Source: a virus. From it: a DNA stretch of 64,000 nucleotides. Position 1 is the first letter of the stretch. Each line of letters begins with the position of its first letter. This document shows, one piece after another, positions 16,601 to 24,567 of this stretch. The notes beneath the pieces are model-generated. The model was not told where the DNA came from. It was given only the letters and a program-made list of their open reading frames with translations, and searched no databases. The position numbers were made by a program, and so were the translations under genes. The DNA lies in the IMG/VR virus record IMGVR_UViG_3300038462_000040, positions 91,853-155,852 of that record. The stretch is one strand, 5' to 3'.

Positions 16601-18255
16601 TAGATTTTTATACAAATGACGTTGGTCAATATTTACCTAATGGTGGTAATTTTATTGCAGCAGATTTGCATGATGTTAAATTATATTTATCAGTAAAAGA
16701 TAAAGCAAAATTTAAAGAAGCATTTAATAACTATTATAATGATTCTTTAGGTTTTCCTGCATTATTAAATAATGTTAATAATCTATATAATGAAGTACAT
16801 AAGAAAGTAAAAGACTTACCATTACCAATAAATTATGGTAATGATACATATGATAATGCTTTAAATACTTATTATAATGATTTAAATATTGCATATGATA
16901 TATATTTGAATCCAAAATCTACAAATACTACTACAAGTGCTATTGGATATTTTTATCCTGATGTACTTAATTCATTAATTTTTAGAAAAAATATTATTGT
17001 TTTTAGTGAACTTACTTTTGAAAAGAAAACAACATATAATGCTGGATATACATCACTTGCAACAAGACAAACAAATAAAATATATCAAAAATTAGATAAT
17101 AGTTTTTTTAACATTTTTTTTGTAAAATTAAATGAAGAACTTCTTGCAATGAATAAAAAAACAAAAGAAGAAAAAAATAAAATAGATAAAATAAAGGGTG
17201 ATGTTGACATTATAACACAAACATATTATTCTTTTAAAAATATAAATGATAAATGGTTAACAAGTCCTACAGAAACAATTAAAGGATATCCATATAATGA
17301 TGCAGGAAAAAACTTAATAGATTCATTTGTATTTGTTGATAGAGCAATGAATCCTATTGGTGATACAATAATTAATGCAGAATTACTTCCACAATTGTTT
17401 GAAGATACTAATGTTTCTGTTTTTAGTGTATTATCACAATTATTATCAGCAAATGGTTTCGAATTTTTTCCACTTCAAAATTTTATGTCATTTGATAATC
17501 CCGCTAATTGGGAAGATTCATTTAAAATACTTACAGGAGTTCCTGCCTTAAATCCATCAAGTGCTTTTGTATGTATGTATATAGGTGGTTCATCGAGCTA
17601 TCCATCAACATCAAGTTCAGAAACCAATGGATTTATAAATGATGGTATTATTGATTTAAGTAATCCACAAGTTAAGGATTTCAATACAACTCCAAATGAT
17701 ACCAAACAAGAACAAGAAATAAATTCAAATTTTCAATTTAGACAAGTACGTGCATTTAGAGTTAGATTTGGTGAACAAAATCAATCAATGTTTACTAACA
17801 TAAAAATTGATAGTAAAGAATATACAGATACAAATGAATCAATTAATATACTTGCAAGACTTGCTGGTGATAATAAAATAGATGCACCAACACCAAAAGG
17901 TCAAAATCTTTATAATTTATATGAAAATAGGTCATATAAAGCAACAATTACTTCTATGGGAAATGCAACAATTCAACCCACACAATATTTTCAAATTGAA
18001 AACGTTCCATTATTTAATGGTGCTTATATTATATTAAGTGTTGAACATACAATTACTGCAAATAAAATGATGACTGAATTTTCTGGAACTAAAATATTAA
18101 AATATCCTGTACCTCGTGTACTAAATCCAGTAGCATTTGTAGGTATTGATGAAGATATTAGTAATTTATCTGCTGGTCAAATTGTACAAGGAGCACTTTT
18201 AACAAATTATCCACAAACGCAATATAATTCAATGTATACATTTAAACTAATATAA
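13636..18255 (+). CDS. Large baseplate-hub-like structural protein
   Basis: 1,539 aa. The N-terminal 250 residues include VPQVTIQFVDIRGLSFFNTK, a S-P-Y-R-A-L-F-D-F-P-P-P-M-F-M-L-T-V-K-G stretch and a beta-rich domain ending M-T-F-A-P-L-S-D-I-L. The C-terminal 150 residues read like a tail-hub barrel: NATIQPTQYFQIENVPLFNG, then Y-I-I-L-S-V-E-H-T-I-T and T-E-F-S-G-T-K-I-L. The long middle is Asn-rich and poorly conserved in appearance. A transglycosylase gene follows one base later, consistent with a cell-wall-piercing hub. The exact T4 equivalent is uncertain. Confidence 0.65.
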   Translation: MVNDPTITKGAHSIINGNVILVEPNDININNNLIDGVPFVNGIPQYQDMFIFAELTAVSKGRSVIINSTVTSDNGKKINLMGPNQDKTSDNPDYLNFTTNYYDGSMGNKDVLESFGITSIKITVNSSYVPQVTIQFVDIRGLSFFNTKNSPYRALFDFPPPMFMLTVKGYYGKALTYKLHLVKYTTEFQAENGNFIINADFVAMTFAPLSDILFRYIVNVPLITHNESINPEAKNPPRTTYELIIKLRNLYSDIDKKFKAQPVSHDYDVVLNKLTEINNAILTINEFNKNDKLISKGKIHLIVQMVQSIVPNAKQIPTTQPNQNSDYQEINNLNQFDDMLKKQSTSGTEINSNMRLCIGYVAGTNIPTPDASTGYTANVSRINGLINTLNAYRDSLIKPVSITNKNIPNAVYKYGKYNIESGTYQSTRYVMLDITDYYTELYKTNINLNKQKNDLALDINNKVNDIVINDLGMIPTVYNIFKIILNDVDTFFDTLRDTSNLAENYHNRIPDKTIIGGNKLYADNLQQIYSFPLVIRQSQVAGGTKEERIAPIELQKQGADFPELTLVQNFIDSFQKQHNIQAQLDMRAEQNDDGSYKWIPVSPFDSILGGASPVSPYIGTINSSSDKLTQIYQILLRRYYILSQGTIPNVYVNNNDVTNQYINLYAASEAANLAASLGTQSNPDFIDAVKSSIENYAKTNGLVTFYNDMSKVSENGINLYNLNNIPNGVKEFPITPTDDTNGLVYVNKNNIGFEGINLYPSPIIMRTANDTQNTNNPIDKFTSGVEGPWYKTLFVGSPREFWYNFTQENVLYIKDVEDKDGDFTNDNTVYKSRYLGGLVTAAIINNGDVITTFNNSLANGNTFGDSSHFYASGNLENATSIVDVWRDCLSFRVTNIEKSIENSVDKLIYNKIININLYPNNARLSALLLISNFGFALGPFNLFPNGLNELVFTTPAVIEVPTYLPLYIGALIDAIEGGDTYVPWINTIIDFYTNDVGQYLPNGGNFIAADLHDVKLYLSVKDKAKFKEAFNNYYNDSLGFPALLNNVNNLYNEVHKKVKDLPLPINYGNDTYDNALNTYYNDLNIAYDIYLNPKSTNTTTSAIGYFYPDVLNSLIFRKNIIVFSELTFEKKTTYNAGYTSLATRQTNKIYQKLDNSFFNIFFVKLNEELLAMNKKTKEEKNKIDKIKGDVDIITQTYYSFKNINDKWLTSPTETIKGYPYNDAGKNLIDSFVFVDRAMNPIGDTIINAELLPQLFEDTNVSVFSVLSQLLSANGFEFFPLQNFMSFDNPANWEDSFKILTGVPALNPSSAFVCMYIGGSSSYPSTSSSETNGFINDGIIDLSNPQVKDFNTTPNDTKQEQEINSNFQFRQVRAFRVRFGEQNQSMFTNIKIDSKEYTDTNESINILARLAGDNKIDAPTPKGQNLYNLYENRSYKATITSMGNATIQPTQYFQIENVPLFNGAYIILSVEHTITANKMMTEFSGTKILKYPVPRVLNPVAFVGIDEDISNLSAGQIVQGALLTNYPQTQYNSMYTFKLI

Positions 18256-18256
18256 T

Positions 18257-19108
18257 ATGGCAATTACATCAATAACAGAACAAGGTAAAGCATTTATTCG
18301 CAGTGTATGCGAAGGTATTGGTTCTTCATTATTAAATGGTAAAAATAATGAAGGTTCTTTACCTTATTGTTATCCTGAAACATCACCATCAAAAGTCTGG
18401 TATTCTCAAGCAAAATATAATGGAACATTAATTAAAACTAATCAAGAATTAGGTGAAGCACTTATTGTATGGTTTAATAAATATGGACAACAATATCAAA
18501 TGGACCCAAATGTAATAGCAGCACAAGCATATGCAGAATCTGGATATAAATTATGGAATTATCCTCTAACAAGTACTGCATCAGGAATTAATCAATTTAT
18601 TGCAACAACAGTATATAGTATGATTATAAATAATAGTAATTTTACACAAGCTGAAAAAAATGCACTTACTGTTGGTTGGTCTGGAAATACAATGGATATG
18701 GATACATTTCGTGTCGATAAACCATTAGGAAGTAGAAATAGACCATATGGACATCAAAATATTTGTAATAATCCTGAAATAATGATTAAAGCACAATTTG
18801 TATATCTAAAATATATTTCAGATAAATATACTAAAGGTATTACAAGTAGTACATTATTTGGTTATAGTAGAGGTGAAGGACTTTGTACCCCCTCATATAG
18901 CACATCAATACAAAAAGCAGCAAAATATAAATCTGGTTATGAATTAGAAGGTGTTAATTATGTATTAAGAATATTTAATCTTCTCGGTAAAAAACCAACA
19001 CAAAAAGGTGGTAATCCTCATGGATATTTTGGCTATGATGATTTGGGAATGAATTTACCTTTTGATTCATATAAAGCTGAAGTAGATGAAACAAATCTTA
19101 GAACTTAA
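18257..19108 (+). CDS. Phage lytic transglycosylase (SLT-like)
   Basis: 283 aa. The catalytic segment is V-I-A-A-Q-A-Y-A-E-S-G-Y-K (Glu near residue 94), followed by T-S-T-A-S-G-I-N-Q-F, the E-S-x-x...S-x-x-G-x-x-Q-F order of SLT transglycosylases. The later P-E-I-M-I-K-A-Q-F-V-Y-L-K-Y fits the family's last helix. It should cleave peptidoglycan during DNA entry. Its start is one base after the hub gene stop, and no signal peptide is visible, consistent with a virion-borne rather than secreted enzyme. Confidence 0.8.
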   Translation: MAITSITEQGKAFIRSVCEGIGSSLLNGKNNEGSLPYCYPETSPSKVWYSQAKYNGTLIKTNQELGEALIVWFNKYGQQYQMDPNVIAAQAYAESGYKLWNYPLTSTASGINQFIATTVYSMIINNSNFTQAEKNALTVGWSGNTMDMDTFRVDKPLGSRNRPYGHQNICNNPEIMIKAQFVYLKYISDKYTKGITSSTLFGYSRGEGLCTPSYSTSIQKAAKYKSGYELEGVNYVLRIFNLLGKKPTQKGGNPHGYFGYDDLGMNLPFDSYKAEVDETNLRT

Positions 19109-19902
19109 AGTAATTCTTTTTTTAGTTCATATAAACTGATAATATTATCATCAACATCTTTTTGCTTATAAACCATTTCTTTTATTTTTTGAATAGCTTT
19201 TACAACGCTATCTTTAGTATTATCTTTATTTATACTTTCTAAAATTGTAAGAGTTTCGGTTCTATAAGTTTCAAGAAGTGCTTGTTTTTCACTATCATTT
19301 GATTTAATAAGAGTAGTAAGTAAATTTTTATCATCTTCATTTAATGATTCATATTTTTCATTAAATTTATTTACTGCAATTTCAATAACATCTTCATTAA
19401 TAGGTTTCACATCAACATTTTCAATTAATGATTTTCTTGGTGTTTTTATATGATTTAAAACTAAAGTAAATGATTCATGTATATTATCAACATTAATATT
19501 ATCATAATCTTGAAGAGATTCTCTAATTAGATTATCTATTGCTTCATATAATTTAAGTTTATCTTGTTCTATTTGACTATAAAATGCGGGAACTTCTTCA
19601 TATAATGAAGTTAATTTTTCGTGTTCTTTATCAATTTCTTGAATTGTATAAACTTCAAATAATTTTATATTATTATCTATATAACGAGTTGCAGCAATAT
19701 CACTTTCAATACATTTATTTTCTATATTATTAAACACTTTAAATTCTAATTCTAAAATTGGAGAACTTTTAATTATATCAAGAAAATCAAAAGCAATTTT
19801 CTTAGATTCTTCAATAAATTTATTATTGAAATATGAATCTTTTAATTTATTTGAAATTATCAAATTAACAATTCCTATATTGGCATTTTTCATATGATAC
19901 AA
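19105..19902 (-). CDS. Hypothetical helical protein downstream of portal
   Basis: 265 aa, acidic and mostly helical; start at 19902, or Met4 at 19893. Several L/I-x-E sites (for example S-L-I-E-N and P-I-N-E-D) are present. It is the next minus-strand gene after the portal, where T4 has small head-core genes, so a prohead core role is plausible. No family recognised. The 3' end overlaps the transglycosylase stop by 4 bases on the opposite strand. Confidence 0.6.
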   Translation of the reverse strand: MYHMKNANIGIVNLIISNKLKDSYFNNKFIEESKKIAFDFLDIIKSSPILELEFKVFNNIENKCIESDIAATRYIDNNIKLFEVYTIQEIDKEHEKLTSLYEEVPAFYSQIEQDKLKLYEAIDNLIRESLQDYDNINVDNIHESFTLVLNHIKTPRKSLIENVDVKPINEDVIEIAVNKFNEKYESLNEDDKNLLTTLIKSNDSEKQALLETYRTETLTILESINKDNTKDSVVKAIQKIKEMVYKQKDVDDNIISLYELKKELL

Positions 19903-19974
19903 TTCGATTTATAATAAATACTCTAATTAGTTATAAATGTTATTATCGTACAATATATAAATAATACATCTAAA

Positions 19975-22023
19975 TTATTCGGGTAAATCAATGTTCTCAA
20001 TATCCATAATTTCAGTATCTTGTATTTCAATAATTTTTTGTCCAGTGTTTATACTTTCACGATTTTCCAATAAATTATTTATTTCATTAATCATATCTAA
20101 TGCTTTGTTATTCAAAGAATCATTAATTTTATTGTTTTCTTGAATAATTTGTGTATGTTCTGATTCTTTTTTAATTTCTGTTTCTTTACTACTACCATAT
20201 ACTAATTTTTCAATATGTTTATTATATTCTTCTTCACTTAATTTAGGTTCTTTATTTTCCATCATTGCTTCAGCACCACCCCCCCCAGCAGGAGCACCAC
20301 CAATAGGTGGAGCACCAGCACCTGCGCCACCACCAGTAGGTAATGCTCCACCTGTTGGAGCAGGAGCACCACCAGTAGGTAATGCTCCACCTGTTGGAGC
20401 AGGAGCACCACCAATAGGTGGAGCACCAGCTTCACCACCAGTAGTACCAGACATTGACATTCCTTCTTCTGGTGAACCAAAACGTTTATCAATATCAGTA
20501 AATAAACCAGATTTTTTAATTGTAACTGGAGAATCTTGAAGTTCTTGCATAACAACCTTTTCCATTTTTTGTTGTTTCAAATCTTCAACAATTTCTCTAT
20601 CAGTCATATTGAAAAGTACTCGTTTAGCGGTAGTATGTGACATAGCTGCAATACCACCTTCAGCACGAGTTAATTCTGTATATGTTTGTGCTTTATCACG
20701 CATTAATTCAGATTTCAATAATTCTTGTTGAGTACTTGGATTTGTAAGTGTAAGAGTGAAACTACTTAAATCTTCACCAGTATATCCTAATAAATATAAA
20801 TGAATCATTGCCATTTTATTCAATTCTTGAATTATGGCTTGTTGAATACGATTTATTTTTTTAGAAAATCTAATATCATATTGTGCCATATTCTTACCAG
20901 CACCAGCAGAATCTTGAAATGATAAAAAGGGTTTTGGAATACCTAAACCTATAAATAAATTATCTCTTAAATATTCTATATCCTGTATAGCATCTAAATT
21001 ACTTGCACCGGGAAGTGTATCAATACCAGTTTCAGTATTTGCATTTCTAACAGGAATAAAATAATCTTCATCATTACCAAGTATATTAAAACGATAATCA
21101 ATTTGACCATCATTCGGATTTACTTGTGCAGTTTTTTTGAATTTAGTTGCAACTTTATAAATATATTCTTCAATATCATCTTCATCAATATTTCCAACAT
21201 CTATTTTAAATACCTTCTTTTCACCAGCACGGATAATACGATATGTAAGCATAGCATCTTCAGCCATTACAAGTTGTCTGAACACTCTACGTATTTTATT
21301 TAAAACCGAACTACCATATGGTAAATATTTATCATCACCAAGTAATCTGAAATGAGCTATTTCAAAAACATTAAATTCATCACCAGTCATTCTTTCTTTA
21401 AATTTAACCAGTGGTTTACCATTTTGAATTCTTTCAAACCTTTCAATTTCATAATTTACCAATTGCTTTACATGTGTAATACCTTTTTTACGTTCGCCAT
21501 AAAGTAATACAAAATTATCTCCATATTTACATGTATTTCTTACCCAAAAAGGTAAATTAACATTAACATTTACTATATCATAGAAAAATTCTTCCAACAA
21601 CATTTTTATTCTTTCTTTGTTAGAATATATATTTAACATTTTACCATTTAAACCAATAGTAGTTGCTTCTTCCATAAATAAATCCAATGCACTACTAATA
21701 ATTGGATAATATTCCATACCCTCATAATCAATATATGCTGGTAGTCTTGCTGCTTCATATTGAAGTGCTTTTTGAAAACCCCTATCAGTTGTTCTAAAAA
21801 ATTTATTTTGAAGTTCTCTTTTTTGTTCCAACTCCAAACCCTTTTTTTGAATTTCTTCAGGACTATTACCTTTAATTATTATTTTTGCTCTTTCAGGTGG
21901 TGGTGTAGATGCTTGTAGCATTACACTTGTAGATTGATTATCTTGAAAGCCAAAACCATCAAGATTCATCATTTTATTAAGTTCTTGATATATTGTTCCT
22001 TTATTTTTTGTTGGTTCAGCCAT
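19975..22023 (-). CDS. Portal protein (gp20-like)
   Basis: 682 aa. Diagnostic segments: LPAYIDYEGMEYYPIISSAL (about 54-73), DNFVLLYGERKKG, and TLPGASNLDAIQDIEYLRDN followed by L-F-I-G-L-G-I-P-K-P-F-L (about 335-365), close to the T4 gp20 signature. K-N-M-A-Q-Y-D-I-R-F-S follows. The last 200 residues carry a Gly/Pro/Ala-rich linker with a 13-residue tandem repeat, and a charged tail, which is unusual for portals. Twelve copies should form the packaging ring and dock the terminase encoded just upstream. Confidence 0.9.
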   Translation of the reverse strand: MAEPTKNKGTIYQELNKMMNLDGFGFQDNQSTSVMLQASTPPPERAKIIIKGNSPEEIQKKGLELEQKRELQNKFFRTTDRGFQKALQYEAARLPAYIDYEGMEYYPIISSALDLFMEEATTIGLNGKMLNIYSNKERIKMLLEEFFYDIVNVNVNLPFWVRNTCKYGDNFVLLYGERKKGITHVKQLVNYEIERFERIQNGKPLVKFKERMTGDEFNVFEIAHFRLLGDDKYLPYGSSVLNKIRRVFRQLVMAEDAMLTYRIIRAGEKKVFKIDVGNIDEDDIEEYIYKVATKFKKTAQVNPNDGQIDYRFNILGNDEDYFIPVRNANTETGIDTLPGASNLDAIQDIEYLRDNLFIGLGIPKPFLSFQDSAGAGKNMAQYDIRFSKKINRIQQAIIQELNKMAMIHLYLLGYTGEDLSSFTLTLTNPSTQQELLKSELMRDKAQTYTELTRAEGGIAAMSHTTAKRVLFNMTDREIVEDLKQQKMEKVVMQELQDSPVTIKKSGLFTDIDKRFGSPEEGMSMSGTTGGEAGAPPIGGAPAPTGGALPTGGAPAPTGGALPTGGGAGAGAPPIGGAPAGGGGAEAMMENKEPKLSEEEYNKHIEKLVYGSSKETEIKKESEHTQIIQENNKINDSLNNKALDMINEINNLLENRESINTGQKIIEIQDTEIMDIENIDLPE
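20332..20409 (-). repeat. Two tandem 39-bp repeats in portal C-terminal linker
   Basis: Identical 39-bp units encode G-G-A-P-A-P-T-G-G-A-L-P-T twice, inside a longer Gly/Pro/Ala tract (20271-20430) that also holds an 8-base C run. Confidence 0.85.
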
Positions 22024-22046
22024 TTTTATAATTTTTTATATTTTTT

Positions 22047-22055
22047 TATAAATAC
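22047..22055 (-). promoter_or_regulatory. GTATTTATA promoter-like motif
   Basis: Minus-strand copy 24 bases upstream of the portal start at 22023. Confidence 0.55.
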
Positions 22056-22094
22056 TTCGATTTTTTTAAAAAGTCATTTAAATATAAATACATA

Positions 22095-23402
22095 CTATAT
22101 TTTCTTTTTATCTTTAATACCATCAAATAACCATGCATTTGCTCCATATGGATTTAATGGTGATACACTATTAGGTGAAATCATTGGTCTGTTTTTTATA
22201 TCAATTTTTCTTCCCATTTCATTTATATCATTATTGGTTATTATGGCATTAAGCATATGTTCAGTTATTCCTTTACTTTGTTTATATCTCGCCATATCAA
22301 AATTAAGAACATACAAACCAATTGATAATCCCATAATTGAATCATCATGAAATGTACGTTTATGGTCTGCAACCCTATTACCAGCAACAGTTACAAATGT
22401 TTTTAATTCTTCTAATAATCTAATTGACCTAATAATAACATCTTCTAAATGAATAGCTCTTTGTAATTCCAAAATAACTGATGCACGATTATTACCTATA
22501 AAAAATCCAGGAATTAAATCAACATTAATTACTGTACCATCTGGCATTATTTTTTGACCTTTTTTTATATATCCTTGTAATCTATCTCTACTTGGTTTAT
22601 GTGTTACTTCAGCATAATGAACATGTTCATTACCATAACCAAATTCTAATAATTTTTCAACACTTTGTACACCATAACCACCAGTAATATCAACAACACA
22701 ATATGCATTATTATATTTTCTACCATATTGATATGCTATTTCTGCAAGCATTTGTGGTGTAACTTTACCATAATATTCAGCAACTTGTTCAACTTTATGC
22801 CTTTTTATTTTAATTTTTTTTGTTTTACCACCTTTTTCTATTATTTTTTCTTCAATAGTTTCTATGGTTTTAAGTATATTTATTGTTGAATTATCTTCTC
22901 CATGACCCGGAGAGGCATCTAATGCCATAATATATTCTTCACCTGCTTCAGGGTCTTTCCAAATCCACATATTACCATCAACATATTCTTGACGAATTGG
23001 AATTAGTTTTTCATTTTCTTCAATTCGTTTTAAATATTCTTTAGCAATAAAATTATCACCAGACCCCAAAAAAGAACAATTATGATTTAAGATTCCATTT
23101 GCAAAATATTCACACCCTTCGCTATCAACAATATCATAAAATTCACAATCATTTATCGGTTCAACAGATTTAACATAAAAATCTCCTTCTGTTGTTGTTA
23201 AATATGCAACATTTGGTATTAATGATTTGGCATACATATCAACATTATTTGTAATGAATATATGGTCTTCACTAACAATAATTGACATATCATTTTCTAA
23301 AGTTATTTTTAATCCATTTTTTTTGTTCGATTTTTCCACTCCCAAAAAATCCACAAAATTTCCTGAATTATTTAATATTTCATATTCAGTATTAATTAAC
23401 AT
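22095..23402 (-). CDS. Split-intein C-piece + terminase large subunit C-terminal part (gp17-like nuclease)
   Basis: 435 aa. Residues 1-108 are the C-terminal piece of a split intein ending G-I-L-N-H-N. Cys109 starts the extein: C-S-F-L-G-S-G-D-N-F-I. The extein is the TerL nuclease half, with E-Y-I-M-A-L-D-A-S-P-G-H-G-E-D (first Asp), CVVDITGGYGVQSVEKLLEF and D-H-K-R-T-F-H-D-D-S-I-M-G-L-S-I-G (late acidic pair). Joined to the product of 24568-25764 by trans-splicing it gives a full gp17-like terminase. The ATG overlaps the end of the endonuclease gene by 7 bases, suggesting coupled translation. Confidence 0.9.
   Translation of the reverse strand: MLINTEYEILNNSGNFVDFLGVEKSNKKNGLKITLENDMSIIVSEDHIFITNNVDMYAKSLIPNVAYLTTTEGDFYVKSVEPINDCEFYDIVDSEGCEYFANGILNHNCSFLGSGDNFIAKEYLKRIEENEKLIPIRQEYVDGNMWIWKDPEAGEEYIMALDASPGHGEDNSTINILKTIETIEEKIIEKGGKTKKIKIKRHKVEQVAEYYGKVTPQMLAEIAYQYGRKYNNAYCVVDITGGYGVQSVEKLLEFGYGNEHVHYAEVTHKPSRDRLQGYIKKGQKIMPDGTVINVDLIPGFFIGNNRASVILELQRAIHLEDVIIRSIRLLEELKTFVTVAGNRVADHKRTFHDDSIMGLSIGLYVLNFDMARYKQSKGITEHMLNAIITNNDINEMGRKIDIKNRPMISPNSVSPLNPYGANAWLFDGIKDKKKI
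23079..23402 (-). other. IntC of an atypically split TerL intein
   Basis: 108 residues. Block-B-like V-S-E-D-H-I-F-I-T lies at about 43-51, block-F-like E-F-Y-D-I-V-D-S-E-G-C-E-Y-F-A-N at about 87-102, and the terminus L-N-H-N precedes Cys+1. Because block B is in this piece, the split lies between blocks A and B, the N-terminal ('atypical') position. Confidence 0.9.
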
Positions 23403-24556
23403 TGTAAAAATTTAACACATTTATTAATGATTTCATTATTTTTATTATTTCTATTATATTCTTCTGAAGTTACAAACATAATTTCAAATCCCATATCTTT
23501 CAATATGGAATATCTAATATCATCAATATCATTCGAATGCCAATAAGTACCGTTATATTCAATAACTTTATTGTTTTGTTTAAAATCTAACATCATTACT
23601 GTTTTATCATAATTAAATTTTTCTGGTATTCTTAATACAAATTCTTTATTTAATTCGGTAAAATATATATTATTCTTATTATCTATATTATCATATATAT
23701 TCCAAAACAATTCTTGAGAAATTTTACTATATCTATTTGCTTTTAATATTGATAATTTATTCATTTTAATATTTACATGTTCCTTATATTTTATAATTCC
23801 TAATTCAGTACCAAATTTACGTTGAAACCATTCAATACTATTTGTTTTATTTATTTTAACATTTTCTTTTCGTTCATTATAATAATAATTCCAATTATCA
23901 CAATATGTTTTTTTAAACCAATTAATTGATGGATATTTGGGTTCACATTTTCCACAAATAATACTAAATTCACCCTTATTTATTCTCCAAAATTTTAATA
24001 CATTATGCTTGTGACAATAAATATCAATATTATTAATTAATATATATAATCTCATTGATAATTTATTTAAATTTTTATTAAGTAAATTCAAATGAGATGT
24101 ATAGTATAATAAACTTAAATATAATTTTTTATCATCTCTTAATAATTTTCTATTTCCAGATTTTCCATAATAAATTTTATATTTATTTTTTAATAAATTT
24201 ATTGTTTCTATTTTAGAATACAATTCAACAATTTTCGATAATTCATCATTACATAAATCCCATTGTTTTTTTGCTGCATTTAAATTATATTTCTTAAAAT
24301 CGCATAATTTTGAGTCATAAATCATTAATTTGTTATCAATCTTAATTTTGTTAATGTCACCATTATATTTTTGTAAAAATAAAATTTTTGCTGGTAATTT
24401 TTTGTTTGACGGATATATTTGAATTTCCTTAGTATATTCGTTAATATATTTTAATAGATTTGGAAACAGCTTATTAAAATGTGCAACACCGCCCATAATA
24501 CTAAAATTTTTTATATTTACATTATTTAAATTTTTAATTAATATTTCTTTTTTCAT
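23396..24556 (-). CDS. Free-standing Vsr-like homing endonuclease inside fractured terminase
   Basis: 386 aa. The C-terminal nuclease core reads K-V-I-E-Y-N-G-T-Y-W-H-S-N-D followed by D-I-R-Y-S-I-L-K-D-M-G-F and M-F-V-T-S-E-E-Y-N. This is the E-Y-n-G-x-Y-W-H pattern of the Vsr-type endonucleases known from fractured genes with split inteins. A His/Cys group (C-H-K-H, then C-G-K-C, about residues 175-200) may bind zinc. It starts 11 bases after the IntN stop and overlaps the IntC start by 7 bases, so it sits exactly between the intein halves. It probably targets intein-less terminase alleles. Confidence 0.88.
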   Translation of the reverse strand: MKKEILIKNLNNVNIKNFSIMGGVAHFNKLFPNLLKYINEYTKEIQIYPSNKKLPAKILFLQKYNGDINKIKIDNKLMIYDSKLCDFKKYNLNAAKKQWDLCNDELSKIVELYSKIETINLLKNKYKIYYGKSGNRKLLRDDKKLYLSLLYYTSHLNLLNKNLNKLSMRLYILINNIDIYCHKHNVLKFWRINKGEFSIICGKCEPKYPSINWFKKTYCDNWNYYYNERKENVKINKTNSIEWFQRKFGTELGIIKYKEHVNIKMNKLSILKANRYSKISQELFWNIYDNIDNKNNIYFTELNKEFVLRIPEKFNYDKTVMMLDFKQNNKVIEYNGTYWHSNDIDDIRYSILKDMGFEIMFVTSEEYNRNNKNNEIINKCVKFLQC

Positions 24557-24567
24557 ATTATATTTTA

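Noticed and set aside
20262-20555. 97-codon Leu/Val-rich frame
   Set aside because: Alternate-frame reading of the GC-biased portal linker repeat.
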